Part shown: positions 39,311-49,562 of the stretch, piece after piece
How the letters are laid out: each line of letters opens with the position of its first letter
Numbering within the stretch: position 1 is the first letter of the stretch
Assembly: GCF_007559335.1 (NCBI RefSeq)
Contig: NZ_VMBG01000002.1
Location: forward strand, 674,501 to 738,500
DNA: 64,000 bases
Reading direction: 5' to 3'
DNA from: Rariglobus hedericola
Lineage (GTDB): Bacteria; Verrucomicrobiota; Verrucomicrobiia; Opitutales; Opitutaceae
The notes under the pieces: model-generated
Told to the model about the DNA's origin: nothing
What the model saw: only the letters and a program-made list of their open reading frames with translations
The model's database searches: none
Made by a program: the position numbers and the translations under genes

Positions 39311-40284
39311 CGCGACGCGGCGAACAACGCTGGGTCCTGCCGGCGCTGGGCGCGGTGTTGATCGTGCTGGTGTTCGTGTCGCTGGGCTGGGGCGAGCTGG
39401 AATTTTCATGGGCGCAGTTGTGGGCCGGATTGACGGGCGCGGATGAATTGGCGCGGACGGTGTTGCTGGATCTGCGACTGCCGCGGGTGATCACGGGCGT
39501 GTTGACGGGCGCGGCGCTGGCGGCGGGCGGGTTGATCATGCAGGCGTATTTTCGAAACAGCCTGGCGAGCCCGGATCTGCTCGGCGTGAGCAGCGGCGCG
39601 GCGGCGGGCGCGGTGTCCGCGATCGTGTGGGGCTGGACGCTGGCGGGGCTCTGGGTGCTGCCGTTGACGGCGGTGGCGGGCGCGGTGGTGGCAACGCTGG
39701 CGGTGCTGGTGCTGGCGAAGCGAGGGGCGAGCAGCGAACGCTTGTTGCTGGCCGGCGTGGCGCTCAACGCGTTGCTCGGCGCGGTGACGAGTTACCAGTT
39801 GTCGCACGGCGTGGCGTTGTGGGAACGCAACGCGCAGCTGCTATTCTGGCTGCTCGGCGGATTGGAAGATCGCAGCTGGTTGCACGTGCTGGCTGCGCTG
39901 CCGATTCTGGTGGCGGCGGCGGTGTTGTGGCCGCTCGGGCGGCAGATGGATTTGCTGAGTCTCGGTGAGACGGAGGCGCAGAGTCTGGGCGTGGATGTGA
40001 AGCGGTTGCGGCGCGTGTTGCTGGCCCTGGCGACGGTGCTGGCGGCGACGGCGACGTCTGTGGCGGGCATCGTGGGCTTTGTGGGGTTGGTGGTGCCGCA
40101 CGGGTTACGGTTGATCGTCGGTCCTGAACACCGGCGGTTGGTGCCGCTGTGTCTGGTAGGTGGCGCGGTGTTTGTGCTCGGGTGTGATTTGGTGGGGCGG
40201 CTCGGTGGCGGGCTGCGGTTGGGGATCGTGACGGCGTTGATCGGCGGACCGTTTTTTCTGTGGCTGTTGAGGAGGCGCGCGTGA
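39307..40284 (+). CDS. btuC: FecCD-family ABC permease (BtuC-like)
   Basis: 325 residues, about ten membrane helices. Carries LDLRLPRVITGVLTGAALAAGG, the FecCD block with the coupling helix region, NSLASPDLLGVSSGAA and GIVGFVGLVVPHGLRLIVG. Imports the substrate through the inner membrane with BtuD. GTG start overlapping the binding-protein stop shows coupling. The ATPase gene is 175 bp downstream, separated by repeat sequence. Confidence 0.88.
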   Translation: MTRRGEQRWVLPALGAVLIVLVFVSLGWGELEFSWAQLWAGLTGADELARTVLLDLRLPRVITGVLTGAALAAGGLIMQAYFRNSLASPDLLGVSSGAAAGAVSAIVWGWTLAGLWVLPLTAVAGAVVATLAVLVLAKRGASSERLLLAGVALNALLGAVTSYQLSHGVALWERNAQLLFWLLGGLEDRSWLHVLAALPILVAAAVLWPLGRQMDLLSLGETEAQSLGVDVKRLRRVLLALATVLAATATSVAGIVGFVGLVVPHGLRLIVGPEHRRLVPLCLVGGAVFVLGCDLVGRLGGGLRLGIVTALIGGPFFLWLLRRRA

Positions 40285-40303
40285 TGACGACGATGATAAC
40301 GAA

Positions 40304-40400
40304 TTTTTTAACCGCAGATTGCGCAGATGGGCGCAGATATCGGAGTTGTTTCACAGAGGCGGAAGGAGTGAGCACAGAGCTTCACAGAGTTCGGAGGGAT
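40304..40400. repeat. repeat-rich spacer, TTAACCGCAGATTGCGCAG type
   Basis: TTAACCGCAGATTGCGCAGA, then CACAGAGGCGG and CACAGAGCTTCACAGAG, and a matching CTCTGTGAC at 40437, between btuC and btuD. No reading frame that looks like a protein. Confidence 0.55.
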
Positions 40401-40459
40401 GGGACTCGGTGGAACTCGGTGCAGCCTCTGGCTTGGCTCTGTGACGAAGGTCTAAATCG

Positions 40460-41176
40460 ATGAACGCACTGACATTAAAAAATGTGAGCGTGGCGGGGCG
40501 GTTGACGGACGTGAGTCTGGAGCTGCCGGGCGGGGCGTTGGTCGGATTGGTCGGGCCAAATGGATCGGGGAAATCCACGTTGCTGCAGGCGGCGGCGGGG
40601 TTGCTGCCGATGTCGGCGGGTGAAGTATCGTGGGGGGAGGTGAAGGTGGAAAAAGTTGCGATTATGGAGCGGGCTCGACGGCTGGCTTGGGTGCCGCAGG
40701 AGGCGCGATTTGAGTTTGGGTTTTCGGTGCGCGCGGTCGTGCAGCAAGGGCGCTACGCGCACGGTGATGACGATACGGGCGTCGAAGCGGCACTGACGCG
40801 GTTTGATTTGATGGGACTGGCGGAGCGTCCGGTGAACCAGTTGTCGGGCGGGGAGCGTCAGCGCGTGATGCTGGCGCGGGCGCTGGTGACGGGGGCGAAG
40901 TTGCAGTTGTGGGACGAACCGCTGGCATCGCTCGATCCCCGGCATGGGTTGGAAGTGTTGATGCTGGCCAACGAACTCAAGGAGGTGGGCACGACGGTAG
41001 TGATGTCGCTGCACGACCTGCGGGTGGCGCATTGCCTGGACCTGGTGGTCGTGTTGAGCGGGCGAAAAGTGAGGGCGGTGGGAAAACCGCGCGAGGTGCT
41101 GACGCCTGAATTGTTGCGCGAGGTATTCGGCGTGACGGCGCGAATGGGCGAGACGTTGATCCTCGAATTATCGTGA
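40460..41176 (+). CDS. btuD: ABC ATPase (BtuD-like)
   Basis: 238 residues with Walker A GLVGPNGSGKSTLLQ, Q-loop WVPQEARFEF, signature LSGGERQRVMLARAL, Walker B LQLWDEPLASLD and switch His in VMSLHDLRVAH. Closest in form to the FecE/BtuD importers of vitamin B12 and iron chelates; completes the uptake operon although a repeat-filled 175-bp gap separates it from the permease gene. Confidence 0.88.
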   Translation: MNALTLKNVSVAGRLTDVSLELPGGALVGLVGPNGSGKSTLLQAAAGLLPMSAGEVSWGEVKVEKVAIMERARRLAWVPQEARFEFGFSVRAVVQQGRYAHGDDDTGVEAALTRFDLMGLAERPVNQLSGGERQRVMLARALVTGAKLQLWDEPLASLDPRHGLEVLMLANELKEVGTTVVMSLHDLRVAHCLDLVVVLSGRKVRAVGKPREVLTPELLREVFGVTARMGETLILELS

Positions 41177-41292
41177 GCTGAAGGTTTCGGCTCGAAATCC
41201 GCAGCGAGGTCGGGAATGCTCAAGTTCATGCCCATGAACGTATCGCAGTGTTGCGGTCGGATGAAAAAGAAACGGGCGAGGGGAGGCGTGGC

Positions 41293-43635
41293 ATGCCTGT
41301 AAGCGCTTCCGGACCCACGATGCGGATATTACGCCGGCTGCGTTCACCGGCGGGATGGATTACGGGCGTGTATGCGGTGGTCGCGACGCTGTGGATTTTT
41401 TTGTCGGACCGGGCGTTGGGTTTATGGGTGGCAGATCCGGCGCGGCTGGTTGAGCTGAGTGTTTACAAGGGCTGCGCTTTTGTGGCGGTGACGTCGGTTT
41501 TGCTGCTGCTTTTGATGCGGTATGCGTTCGGCACGGCGGAGTCGCGGTATGCGACGCTGCGTGAGCAGGAGCGCGAAATCCGCCGGCTCAACCGCCTCAA
41601 CGCAGCGCTGGGACACATCAACCAGGCGATCGTCCGCCTGCCGGTGCGTGAGGAGCTTTTCAAGCGGGTGTGCGACGTGCTCGTCGAGCAGGGCGGGTTC
41701 CGGCTGGCTTGGATCGGCTGGCGTAATCCCGAGACGGAGCGACTGGAGCCGCTGGGCGTGGCGGGCGATGAAAACGACTACATCAAAAACATCCAGGTCT
41801 ATGCCGACGAGCGGCCCGAGGGGATGGGACCGTCGGGCCGGGCGTTTCGCAGCAAGCATGCGTATGTCTGCAACGACATGCTGAACGACGAGGCCACGAG
41901 CCCATGGCGAGCGGAGTTGATCCGCCGCCGGTTTCGGGCGTCGGTGGCGATTCCGATCCGGGTCGATGATCAGGTGGGCGGCGTGCTCAGCGTTTACTCC
42001 GACGAGAAGGATTTTTTTCAGGACAAGGAAATGGCACTCTTAAACGAAGCTGCCACCGACATCGCCTTCGCGCTGGCAAACCTCGCGCGTGAGAATGAAC
42101 GCCATGCGGCGGAGTTGCGGGCGCAGAACGAGCGGAGGTTCTCGGACACGATGATAGAGAGCATGCCGGGCATTCTGTATTTCTACGATATGGACGGGCG
42201 GTTCCTGCGGTGGAATCGCAACTTTGAACGCGTCTCGGGTTACTCGGGTGAACAACTCGCGGGCATGCAGCCGCTCGATTTTTTTGCAGCGGAGGACAAG
42301 CCCGCCCTGGAGCAACGCATCGGTGAGGTGTTCAGACTCGGGGAGTCCTCGATCGAGGCGCCCTTTTTGTCGAAGGACGGCGGCAAGACGCCGTATTTTT
42401 TCACGGGGCGGCGCGTGGAATCGGAAGGGCGGCTTTGCCTGGTCGGCGTGGGTATCGACATCACCGAGCGCAAGCGTGCCGAGGAGGCGTTGCATACGAG
42501 CGAAGAACGCTACCGCAGCACGCTCGACAGCATTCTGGAAGGGTGCCAGCTGCTCGGGCACGACTGGCGGTATCTTTATCTGAACAACGCGGCGGCCATT
42601 CAAAATCGCCGGCCGAACGCGGAATTGCTGGGCCGGACGATGTCCGAGGCGTGGCCGGGCATCGAGGACAGTCCGGTTTTTGCGATGCTCAAGATCTGTC
42701 TGGAGCAGCGCGTGGCGCTTCACGATGAGATCGAGTTCCGGTTCATGGACGGGACAAGCGGGTGGTTTGACGTGCGATGCCAGCCGGTGCCGGAGGGCAT
42801 CTTTGTGCTGTCGATCGACATCACAGAGCGGAAAAAAGCGGAGGATGCGTTGCGGGAACTCAACGTGAACCTGGAGCACAAGGTCGTGGCGCGCACCGAT
42901 GAGTTGCGGGCGGCGCTGGTGCGGGCGGAGGCGGCGGACCGGCTCAAATCGGCATTCCTCGCGACGATGTCGCACGAGCTGCGCACGCCGCTCAACTCCA
43001 TCATCGGCTTCACCGGCATCGTGCTTCAGGGGCTCGCCGGCCCGCTGAACGCCGAGCAAACCAAACAACTCGGCATGGTGCGCGGCAGTGCGCGGCACCT
43101 GCTCGAGTTGATCAATGACGTGCTCGACATCTCGAAGATCGAGGCGGGCCAGCTGGAGGTGCGCGCGGAGCCGTTTGATTTGCGCGAGTCGGTTGAGCGC
43201 GTGGCGGCCTCGGTGCGGCCGCTGGCCGAAAAGAAAGGCCTGGAGCTGGTGGTGCAGTTCCCGCCGGGTCCGGGTGCGATGACCGGTGACCGGCGGCGGG
43301 TGGAGCAGGTGCTGATCAACCTGCTCAACAACGCCATCAAGTTTACCGACCAAGGGAGGGTGAAGCTCGACGTCGAAGGGCTTGCCTCGACGGTGCGCCT
43401 GCGTGTGACGGACACTGGCATCGGCATAAAGCCGCACGACCTCGCCACGTTGTTCCAGCCGTTCCGCCAGATCGACACGGGGCTCTCGCGCCAGCATGAA
43501 GGCACGGGACTCGGGCTCGCTATCTGCCGCCGGCTGGTCATGTTGATGGGCGGCGAAATTACGGCATCCAGCGAGTGGTCTCGTGGCAGCGATTTTATGG
43601 TTACCCTTCCGCTTCAACCCCAAGCAGAGTCATGA
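41293..43635 (+). CDS. membrane sensor histidine kinase with GAF and two PAS domains
   Basis: 780 residues from ATG 41293, preceded by a good GGGAGG ribosome-binding site. Two membrane helices at the start (about 15-35 and 55-75), a GAF domain (about 100-265), PAS domains (about 285-395 and 400-515), HisKA with SHELRTPLNSIIGF (phospho-acceptor His near 560), then HATPase with NLLNNAIKFTDQG, TDTGIGI and GTGLGLAIC. No receiver domain of its own. Its TGA overlaps the ATG of the next gene, so kinase and regulator are coupled. Confidence 0.93.
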   Translation: MPVSASGPTMRILRRLRSPAGWITGVYAVVATLWIFLSDRALGLWVADPARLVELSVYKGCAFVAVTSVLLLLLMRYAFGTAESRYATLREQEREIRRLNRLNAALGHINQAIVRLPVREELFKRVCDVLVEQGGFRLAWIGWRNPETERLEPLGVAGDENDYIKNIQVYADERPEGMGPSGRAFRSKHAYVCNDMLNDEATSPWRAELIRRRFRASVAIPIRVDDQVGGVLSVYSDEKDFFQDKEMALLNEAATDIAFALANLARENERHAAELRAQNERRFSDTMIESMPGILYFYDMDGRFLRWNRNFERVSGYSGEQLAGMQPLDFFAAEDKPALEQRIGEVFRLGESSIEAPFLSKDGGKTPYFFTGRRVESEGRLCLVGVGIDITERKRAEEALHTSEERYRSTLDSILEGCQLLGHDWRYLYLNNAAAIQNRRPNAELLGRTMSEAWPGIEDSPVFAMLKICLEQRVALHDEIEFRFMDGTSGWFDVRCQPVPEGIFVLSIDITERKKAEDALRELNVNLEHKVVARTDELRAALVRAEAADRLKSAFLATMSHELRTPLNSIIGFTGIVLQGLAGPLNAEQTKQLGMVRGSARHLLELINDVLDISKIEAGQLEVRAEPFDLRESVERVAASVRPLAEKKGLELVVQFPPGPGAMTGDRRRVEQVLINLLNNAIKFTDQGRVKLDVEGLASTVRLRVTDTGIGIKPHDLATLFQPFRQIDTGLSRQHEGTGLGLAICRRLVMLMGGEITASSEWSRGSDFMVTLPLQPQAES

Positions 43636-44024
43636 GCCGCAACGTCCTCCTCATCGAAGACAACGAGCAGAACCGCTACCTCGCGACGTTTCTGCTGGAG
43701 AAAAACGGATACAACGTGACCGCTGCGTTCGATGGTCCGGGCGGGGTCGAACTCGCGCAAACGCTCCGGCCCGATCTCGTCTTGCTGGATATCCAGCTGC
43801 CCGGCATGGACGGCTACGCGGTGGCCCGGGCGTTGCGCCGGATCGAGGCATTGCAGGCCACGCCGATCATCGCGGTGACGTCGTATGCGATGGTGGGCGA
43901 CCGGGAGAAATCACTGGAGTCCGGTTGCAACGGCTACATCGAGAAACCGATCAATCCCGACACATTTGTGGCGGAGATCGAACGCTTCGTCGGTCCAACG
44001 TCTTCGTCCACACCCCCATCATGA
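43632..44024 (+). CDS. single-domain response regulator
   Basis: 130 residues; the CheY-like receiver only. Acid pocket LLIEDNEQNR, phospho-acceptor Asp in VLLDIQLPGMDGY (about residue 53), Thr/Ser switch in IAVTSYAMVGD, Lys in IEKPINPDTF. No output domain, so it probably relays phosphate to the following hybrid kinase or another partner. ATGA overlaps on both sides make it the middle of a coupled trio. Confidence 0.94.
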   Translation: MSRNVLLIEDNEQNRYLATFLLEKNGYNVTAAFDGPGGVELAQTLRPDLVLLDIQLPGMDGYAVARALRRIEALQATPIIAVTSYAMVGDREKSLESGCNGYIEKPINPDTFVAEIERFVGPTSSSTPPS

Positions 44025-46078
44025 CGCGCGTTCTCATCGTCGACGACAAGGAGGAGAATGTTTATTACCTGCAGGCGCTGCTCACCGGCCACGGCTTTGA
44101 GGTCGAGACGGCGCGGCACGGTGCCGAGGCGCTGGTCAAGGCGCGCCAGCATCCGCCCGAGCTGATCGTGTCAGATCTGCTCATGCCGGTGATGGACGGT
44201 TACACGCTGCTGCGACATTGGAAATCGGATGCCGCACTGCGGTTGATTCCCTTCATCGTTTACACGGCGACCTATACGGAGGAGCAGGACGAGAAACTGG
44301 CGTTCAGTCTCGGCGCGGACGCGTTTATTCTGAAGCCGGCGGAGCCGGAGGATTTTCTGACGCGCATTCGCACGGTGCAATCCGCCCCGGCGGTGGCGCA
44401 GCCCGTGACGCATTTCGACTCGGTCGGCGGCGAGCAGGACACGCTGAAAATCTATAGCGAGACGCTCATTCGGAAACTGGAGGAAAAGACGCTGCAACTG
44501 GAGCAGAGCAACCAGGCGTTGCAGAAGGACATCGCCGAGCGCACGCGGATGGAGGAGAGCCTGCGCGAGAGCGAAGAACGCTTCCGCGCGACCTTCGAGC
44601 AGGCGGCGGTGGGCATCGCGCACGTGGGCGTGGACGGACGCTTTTTGCGGGTGAACGACAAGCTCTGCGAGATCACCGGGTATCCGCGGGAGGAGTTGCT
44701 GCGCCTCACCTTCATCGAACTCACGATGCATGAAGACCGCGTGGCGGGCGACCAGGCGCGCCTGGAGATGCTGGGCCACGCGCGGACGGATTTTTCCGCG
44801 GAAAAACGCTACCTGCGCAAGAACGGCGCCGTGTTCTGGGTGAGCGTGGTCACGACGCTGTTGCGCGATCATCAGGGCGCGGCGAAATACTTCATCTCGG
44901 TGATCGCCGACATCACCGAGCGGAAAACGCTGGAGCAGCAGTTTCTGCGGGCGCAGCGCATGGAAAGCATCGGCACGCTGGCCGGCGGCATAGCGCATGA
45001 CCTGAACAATCTGCTCGCCCCGATCATGATGGGCGTGGAGCTGCTGCGCTTCAACAGCATCGACCCCAAGACGGCCAAGATGATCGACAACATGGAGCGG
45101 AGCGCGAAACGCGCCGCCAGCCTGGTGCGCCAGGTGCTCTCTTTTGCACGCGGTGTCGACGGCCAGCGCGTGCTGATTCAAGTGCGGCACATCATCAACG
45201 AAGTCGAAGCCATCATCGAAAGCACCTTCCCGAAAAATATCAGGCTGGAGAGCAGCCTCGGCGCCGATCTCTGGCCGGTCGTGAGTGATCCGACTCAACT
45301 TAACCAGGTCCTCCTCAACCTGTGCGTGAACGCCCGCGATGCCATGCCCGATGGGGGCTGCCTCACGCTGAAGACGTCATGCGCGACACTCGACGAGCAG
45401 TCTGCCGCGATGAATCCGGGTGCGACCGCCGGCAGCTATGTTTTGATCGAAGTGGCCGACACGGGTTGCGGCATCCCCAAGAATATTCTGGACCGGATAT
45501 TCGATCCATTTTTCACCACGAAGGAGCTGGGCAAGGGCACGGGGCTCGGTCTTTCGACCGTGCTGGGCATCGTGCGCAGCCACGAAGGCTTCGTGACTGT
45601 TCACAGCGAGCCGGGCGAGGGGACGACGTTTCGCGTCTATCTGCCCGCCCAAGTGGAGGAAGAAGCGGAGGCTCCGGCGCAAGGCGCGATGGATTCGGCT
45701 CCATCGGGCGAAGGCCAACTGGTGCTAGTCGTGGATGATGAAAGTTCGATCCGCGACATCATGAAACATACGTTGGAAGCGTTTGGCTATCGTGTGATCA
45801 CGGCCGAGGACGGGGTGCAGGCGCTGGGGATTTACGTCCTTCAAAGCCGGGAGGTGGCCGTCGTGATCACCGACATGATGATGCCGGCGATGGACGGCCC
45901 CATGCTGATTGCCGCGCTGCGCCGCATCAATCCGTCCGTGCGTATCATCGGGGTGAGCGGGCTCAACGCCCAATGCAGTCTGTCCGCAGGGCAGGACGGT
46001 GGGGTGAAGCATTTTCTCAACAAGCCCTACACGGCGGAAACCTTGCTGGTGCTGTTAAAAAAAGTGCTCGCCGAGTGA
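44021..46078 (+). CDS. hybrid histidine kinase, REC-PAS-HisKA-HATPase-REC
   Basis: 685 residues, cytoplasmic. First receiver domain ([10 protein letters not shown], Asp in [12 protein letters not shown] near 50), a coiled-coil linker, PAS (about 190-310), HisKA with [16 protein letters not shown] (His near 325), HATPase with [14 protein letters not shown] and [14 protein letters not shown], and a second receiver domain (VVDDESS, Asp in [11 protein letters not shown] near 620, Lys in FLNKPYTAE). A receiver at both ends fits a multi-step phosphorelay with the two preceding genes. The stimulus is unknown. Confidence 0.93.
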   Translation: MTRVLIVDDKEENVYYLQALLTGHGFEVETARHGAEALVKARQHPPELIVSDLLMPVMDGYTLLRHWKSDAALRLIPFIVYTATYTEEQDEKLAFSLGADAFILKPAEPEDFLTRIRTVQSAPAVAQPVTHFDSVGGEQDTLKIYSETLIRKLEEKTLQLEQSNQALQKDIAERTRMEESLRESEERFRATFEQAAVGIAHVGVDGRFLRVNDKLCEITGYPREELLRLTFIELTMHEDRVAGDQARLEMLGHARTDFSAEKRYLRKNGAVFWVSVVTTLLRDHQGAAKYFISVIADITERKTLEQQFLRAQRMESIGTLAGGIAHDLNNLLAPIMMGVELLRFNSIDPKTAKMIDNMERSAKRAASLVRQVLSFARGVDGQRVLIQVRHIINEVEAIIESTFPKNIRLESSLGADLWPVVSDPTQLNQVLLNLCVNARDAMPDGGCLTLKTSCATLDEQSAAMNPGATAGSYVLIEVADTGCGIPKNILDRIFDPFFTTKELGKGTGLGLSTVLGIVRSHEGFVTVHSEPGEGTTFRVYLPAQVEEEAEAPAQGAMDSAPSGEGQLVLVVDDESSIRDIMKHTLEAFGYRVITAEDGVQALGIYVLQSREVAVVITDMMMPAMDGPMLIAALRRINPSVRIIGVSGLNAQCSLSAGQDGGVKHFLNKPYTAETLLVLLKKVLAE

Positions 46079-46085
46079 GCACCGG

Positions 46086-46487
46086 CTAGCGAAGCGCGAG
46101 CCAGCCGTAGAAGCTCGTGAAGACGACGAACAAGCCGGTGAGACCGTGGTAGCCGAGCCGCAACCACACGCTTTTCAGATGCGGTGCGAAGTCGTAAGTG
46201 CGTTGGAGGAGGAGGCGCGCACCCCAGAATAAAGCGATGTAAGCGCACACCGCGCGCGCCAGCGGAATGCCGGAAGCGAGATCGGGCGCGCAGAAGAGCG
46301 AGACGAGTCCGAGTGCGGCGATGGTGACGCCGGTGTAGGCTTGGTAAACGTTGCACATCTGGCGCAGCAGACGGGGCAGGCTTGCGAGTTCTTCATCCCA
46401 ACGCAGATTGACTGGCGCGTAAAACATCGCGGTGAGCGATACGAGATGCGCGAGGCCGGCGAGACGGATGAGAAGCACGGTATCCAC
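46086..46487 (-). CDS. small four-helix membrane protein, function unknown
   Basis: 133 residues, with about four hydrophobic segments (LIRLAGLAHLVSLTAMFY, GVTIAALGLVSLFCAP, IPLARAVCAYIALFWGARLLL, LGYHGLTGLFVVFTSFYG). No motif that I recognise. Convergent with the hybrid kinase (7-bp gap) and downstream of recQ by 8 bp, so it may be cotranscribed with recQ. Confidence 0.7.
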   Translation of the reverse strand: MDTVLLIRLAGLAHLVSLTAMFYAPVNLRWDEELASLPRLLRQMCNVYQAYTGVTIAALGLVSLFCAPDLASGIPLARAVCAYIALFWGARLLLQRTYDFAPHLKSVWLRLGYHGLTGLFVVFTSFYGWLALR

Positions 46488-46495
46488 GGGGCGGA

Positions 46496-48325
46496 TCAGT
46501 TGTTAAAGGTCATGCGCGAATTGTCCTGGAGGTAGGAGGAGATTTCGCTGGAGAAAACTTCGCTGAATTCGGCGCGTTTTTTCTGACCCATGCCGAAGAT
46601 GCCGGCCATGGCGTCATCAGATTGTGGATACTCGCGGGCCATCTGGCGGAGCGTGGCGTCGCCAAAGATGACGTAGGCGGGAACCTTGCGTTCGTCGGCG
46701 AGTTTTTTGCGGAGGTCGCGCAGGCGGCTGAAGAGGATTTCGTCGCACTCGATGTCGCCCTCGCGGCGGACGACTTTGCGGACTTTGGGCGTCTCCATCG
46801 GCTTGGTGAGCGTGAGGGTGCGTTTTTCTTTGAGGAACGCCATGCCGTCGGCGGAGAGCTGGAGCGTGGGGAATTCGCCTTCGCTTTGGGCGAGGAGACC
46901 GAGGCGGAGGAGTTCGCGGCCGACACCGGCCCAGACGGGGCGGGGGAAATCTTTGCCGATGCCGTAGGTGGAAATACGATCGTGTTCCCAGCGGCGGATT
47001 TTGTCGGTATCGGCGCCGGTGAGGACTTCGCACACGTGGTTGATGCCGACGCCGAAGCGGGAGGCGGCATTGATGCGATAAACACAGGAGAGAAATTTTT
47101 GCGCCTGGAGCGTGCCGTCGTAGCGGTCGCGGGGTTCGGAGCAATTGTCGCAGGCGCCGCAGTTATCGAGGGGGAATTTTTCGCCGAAGTAGGCGAGCAA
47201 TTCGCCTCGACGGCAGCCGGAGCCCTCGGCGTAACGCATGATCTGGCGGAGCTGGTTGCGGGCGACCTGCGCCTCCTGCTCGTTGGTCATCTCATCGATG
47301 AAGTGCGTTTGTTTCGCGGCATCGCCGGCGGAGAAAAGCAGCAGGCAATCGCCGGGCAGACCATCGCGTCCCGCACGACCGGTTTCCTGGTAGTAGCCCT
47401 CGATGTTTTTGGGGAGATCGTAATGAATGACCCAGCGGACGTTGGGCTTGTTGATACCCATGCCGAACGCGATCGTGGCGCACATGATGCGGACCTCGTC
47501 GCGGAGGAAGAGCTCCTGGTTGCGGGCACGTTCGTCGGTGGGGAGGCCGGCGTGGTAGGGGCGGGCGCTGTAGCCCTTGCCGGCGAGGGCCTCGGCGACG
47601 CGCTCGGTGGCGGCGCGGGAAGCGCAGTAAACGATGCCGGATTCGTCTTCGCGTTTTTTAACCCAGGCGATGATTTGGTCGGTGGGTTTTTCCTTGGGCG
47701 TGACTTTGTAGGTGAGGTTGGGGCGGTTGAAGGACGCGACGAAAACGGACGGATCGCGGAGCTTGAGATGTTTGATGATGTCCACGCGCACGCGCTCGGT
47801 GGCGGTGGCCGTGAGAGCCATCAACGGAACGTCGGGCAGGAGTTCGCGGAGCTTCGAAATCTGGCGGTATTCGGGGCGGAAATCGTGACCCCATTCGGAG
47901 ACACAGTGAGCCTCGTCGATGGCGATGGCGGCGACGTTCCAGGCTTTTAAGTTTTCCTGCCAGTTATCGAGCATGAGACGCTCAGGGGCGACGTAGAGGA
48001 GCTTCCATTCGTTGCGATGGAGACCGGCGAGACGCGAGCGGGCTTCGGCCGATGACAACGTGGAATTGAGAAACGTGGCGGCGACGCCGGCGGCTTGGAG
48101 TTGGTCCACCTGATCCTTCATCAACGCGATGAGCGGCGACACGACGATGGTCAGGCCGGGGCGGTGAAGAGCGGGGATTTGGAAGCAAAGGGATTTGCCT
48201 CCGCCGGTGGGCAGGAGAGCAAACACATCGCGGCCGGCGAGTGAGGTTTCGATGATCGCACGCTGAAGCGGACGGAATTCGGGATAGCCGAAGGTGGTGT
48301 GGAGCGTTTGAAGGAGTTCGGGCAC
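46496..48325 (-). CDS. recQ: ATP-dependent DNA helicase RecQ
   Basis: 609 residues from a GTG start, the same length as E. coli RecQ. Motif I LLPTGGGKSLCFQ (about 38-50), motif II IDEAHCVSEWGHDFRPEY, motif V/VI ETGRAGRDGLPGDC, then the zinc-binding cysteines (GCRRGELLAYFGEKFPLDNC, then GACDNC), the RQC winged helix and a C-terminal HRDC domain (about 520-600). Unwinds DNA 3' to 5' in recombination and fork repair. Confidence 0.96.
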   Translation of the reverse strand: MPELLQTLHTTFGYPEFRPLQRAIIETSLAGRDVFALLPTGGGKSLCFQIPALHRPGLTIVVSPLIALMKDQVDQLQAAGVAATFLNSTLSSAEARSRLAGLHRNEWKLLYVAPERLMLDNWQENLKAWNVAAIAIDEAHCVSEWGHDFRPEYRQISKLRELLPDVPLMALTATATERVRVDIIKHLKLRDPSVFVASFNRPNLTYKVTPKEKPTDQIIAWVKKREDESGIVYCASRAATERVAEALAGKGYSARPYHAGLPTDERARNQELFLRDEVRIMCATIAFGMGINKPNVRWVIHYDLPKNIEGYYQETGRAGRDGLPGDCLLLFSAGDAAKQTHFIDEMTNEQEAQVARNQLRQIMRYAEGSGCRRGELLAYFGEKFPLDNCGACDNCSEPRDRYDGTLQAQKFLSCVYRINAASRFGVGINHVCEVLTGADTDKIRRWEHDRISTYGIGKDFPRPVWAGVGRELLRLGLLAQSEGEFPTLQLSADGMAFLKEKRTLTLTKPMETPKVRKVVRREGDIECDEILFSRLRDLRKKLADERKVPAYVIFGDATLRQMAREYPQSDDAMAGIFGMGQKKRAEFSEVFSSEISSYLQDNSRMTFNN

Positions 48326-48405
48326 GGGAGAATCGAGCCCGAGATTGGGTCCCGTCCGTGATGCCTCAACGGTGAATCGCAGGAAAAATCCGGATATCCC
48401 GGACC

Positions 48406-48432
48406 AGTTTGTAACGTATTAAGTGACAAACT
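48406..48432. repeat. short palindrome family, copy 3
   Basis: AGTTTGTAACGTA, central T, TAAGTGACAAACT; two mismatches between arms. Lies 80 bp ahead of recQ. Confidence 0.7.
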
Positions 48433-48523
48433 TGCTTGGTTTTACGGCGTAACAAAAAAGCGCGAGGGGCGTTCGGCGCGGTGCGCCACGTCGGCGTTGT
48501 CGGCGTAAGGACTCCAAGGACGC

Positions 48524-48560
48524 AAAAAAACCCGGCGGGATCAGTGATGATCCGCCGGGT
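48524..48560 (-). terminator. rho-independent terminator
   Basis: CCCGGCGGGATCA (48531-48543) and TGATCCGCCGGGT (48548-48560) around GTGA; minus-strand T-run follows. Ends the sigma factor gene. Confidence 0.9.
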
Positions 48561-48628
48561 CTACACACACTACCTACAAACAAGATTCTATACGGGGTTA
48601 ATGATCCGTTGCCGGACCAAAGGGGGGG

Positions 48629-49360
48629 TTAAGCGTAAGCGACGGTATGGTGACCGTGGCTGACGCGGCCGCTCTCGAAGAAGTCGCCGGGAGCGGACTC
48701 GGGGCCGAACTCGGGAGCGCAATCGGCGAGGAGCTTGCGGAGGTTTTCGCGAGCACGGGCGATACGGCTCTTAACCGTGCCGACGTTGATGCGAAGGGCC
48801 TTCGAGATGTCTTCGTAGGGAAGATCGAGCACGTTGCGCATGGTGAGGATTTCACGGTGCGAGGCGTCGAGTTTGTCCATGCACAAAGAGATCAGGGAAA
48901 CGAACTCGTTGGTGGTTGTCTCGTGGGCCGGATCGGCTTCCTCGGAAGCGATCAAGTCGGAGAACGTCGCATCGGATTCGTCGGACAACGGACGCTCGAG
49001 GGAGAGCGAGTCCTGACGACGACGACGGAAGAAATACCAGTAACGGTTGCGGGAAAGATTGAGCGCGATGCGGTAAAGCCAGGTGGCGAGCGAGGAATCG
49101 CCGCGGAAGTTGGCCAGGCCGCGGTGGGCGCGGATGAAGGCGTCCTGAACGATCTCCTCGGCATCGGCGGCGTTGCGGAGAAGGTTGTGGGCGAGACTGA
49201 AAAGGCGGCTGTGGTAACGCTGCATGATTTCAACGAAGGCGGCTTCGTCGCCGGCGTTGAAGCGGGTCACGAGGATGGTGTCGTAAGCGGACTCGGCGGC
49301 GGATTCAGGTTTGGCCGGAGTGTAAGTGCGGACGGGGCGGGCGGTCGCTTGTGTGTTCAT
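48629..49360 (-). CDS. ECF-type RNA polymerase sigma factor
   Basis: 243 residues. Region 2 with FVEIMQRYHSRLFSLAHNLL, DAEEIVQDAFIRAHRGLANF and the -10 recognition block FRGDSSLATWLYRIALN. After a 50-residue linker, region 4 has LDASHREILTMRNVLDLPYE, IAKAL-type helix (DISKALRINVGTVKSRIARA), matching the RpoE group. The tail is His-rich (SGRVSHGHHTVAYA). No anti-sigma gene is adjacent. A CATAGGTA dyad (49456-49493) lies in the promoter region. Confidence 0.93.
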   Translation of the reverse strand: MNTQATARPVRTYTPAKPESAAESAYDTILVTRFNAGDEAAFVEIMQRYHSRLFSLAHNLLRNAADAEEIVQDAFIRAHRGLANFRGDSSLATWLYRIALNLSRNRYWYFFRRRRQDSLSLERPLSDESDATFSDLIASEEADPAHETTTNEFVSLISLCMDKLDASHREILTMRNVLDLPYEDISKALRINVGTVKSRIARARENLRKLLADCAPEFGPESAPGDFFESGRVSHGHHTVAYA

Positions 49361-49562
49361 GGGTGGATTCCGTTGAAGTTAAAATGTGTCGAACGGATAC
49401 CCATATAACTAGACTCGTGCCACCGGCCTTGGGGTTGAGTTAACCTATTCTAAATCATAGGTATAAACATAGGCATCAGGCGGTTTACCTATGCCTCTCT
49501 ATTGCATAATGCGCGATGGATTTTTCATCCGTCGTGCACGCTGCATGACCAAAAATCCGGTC

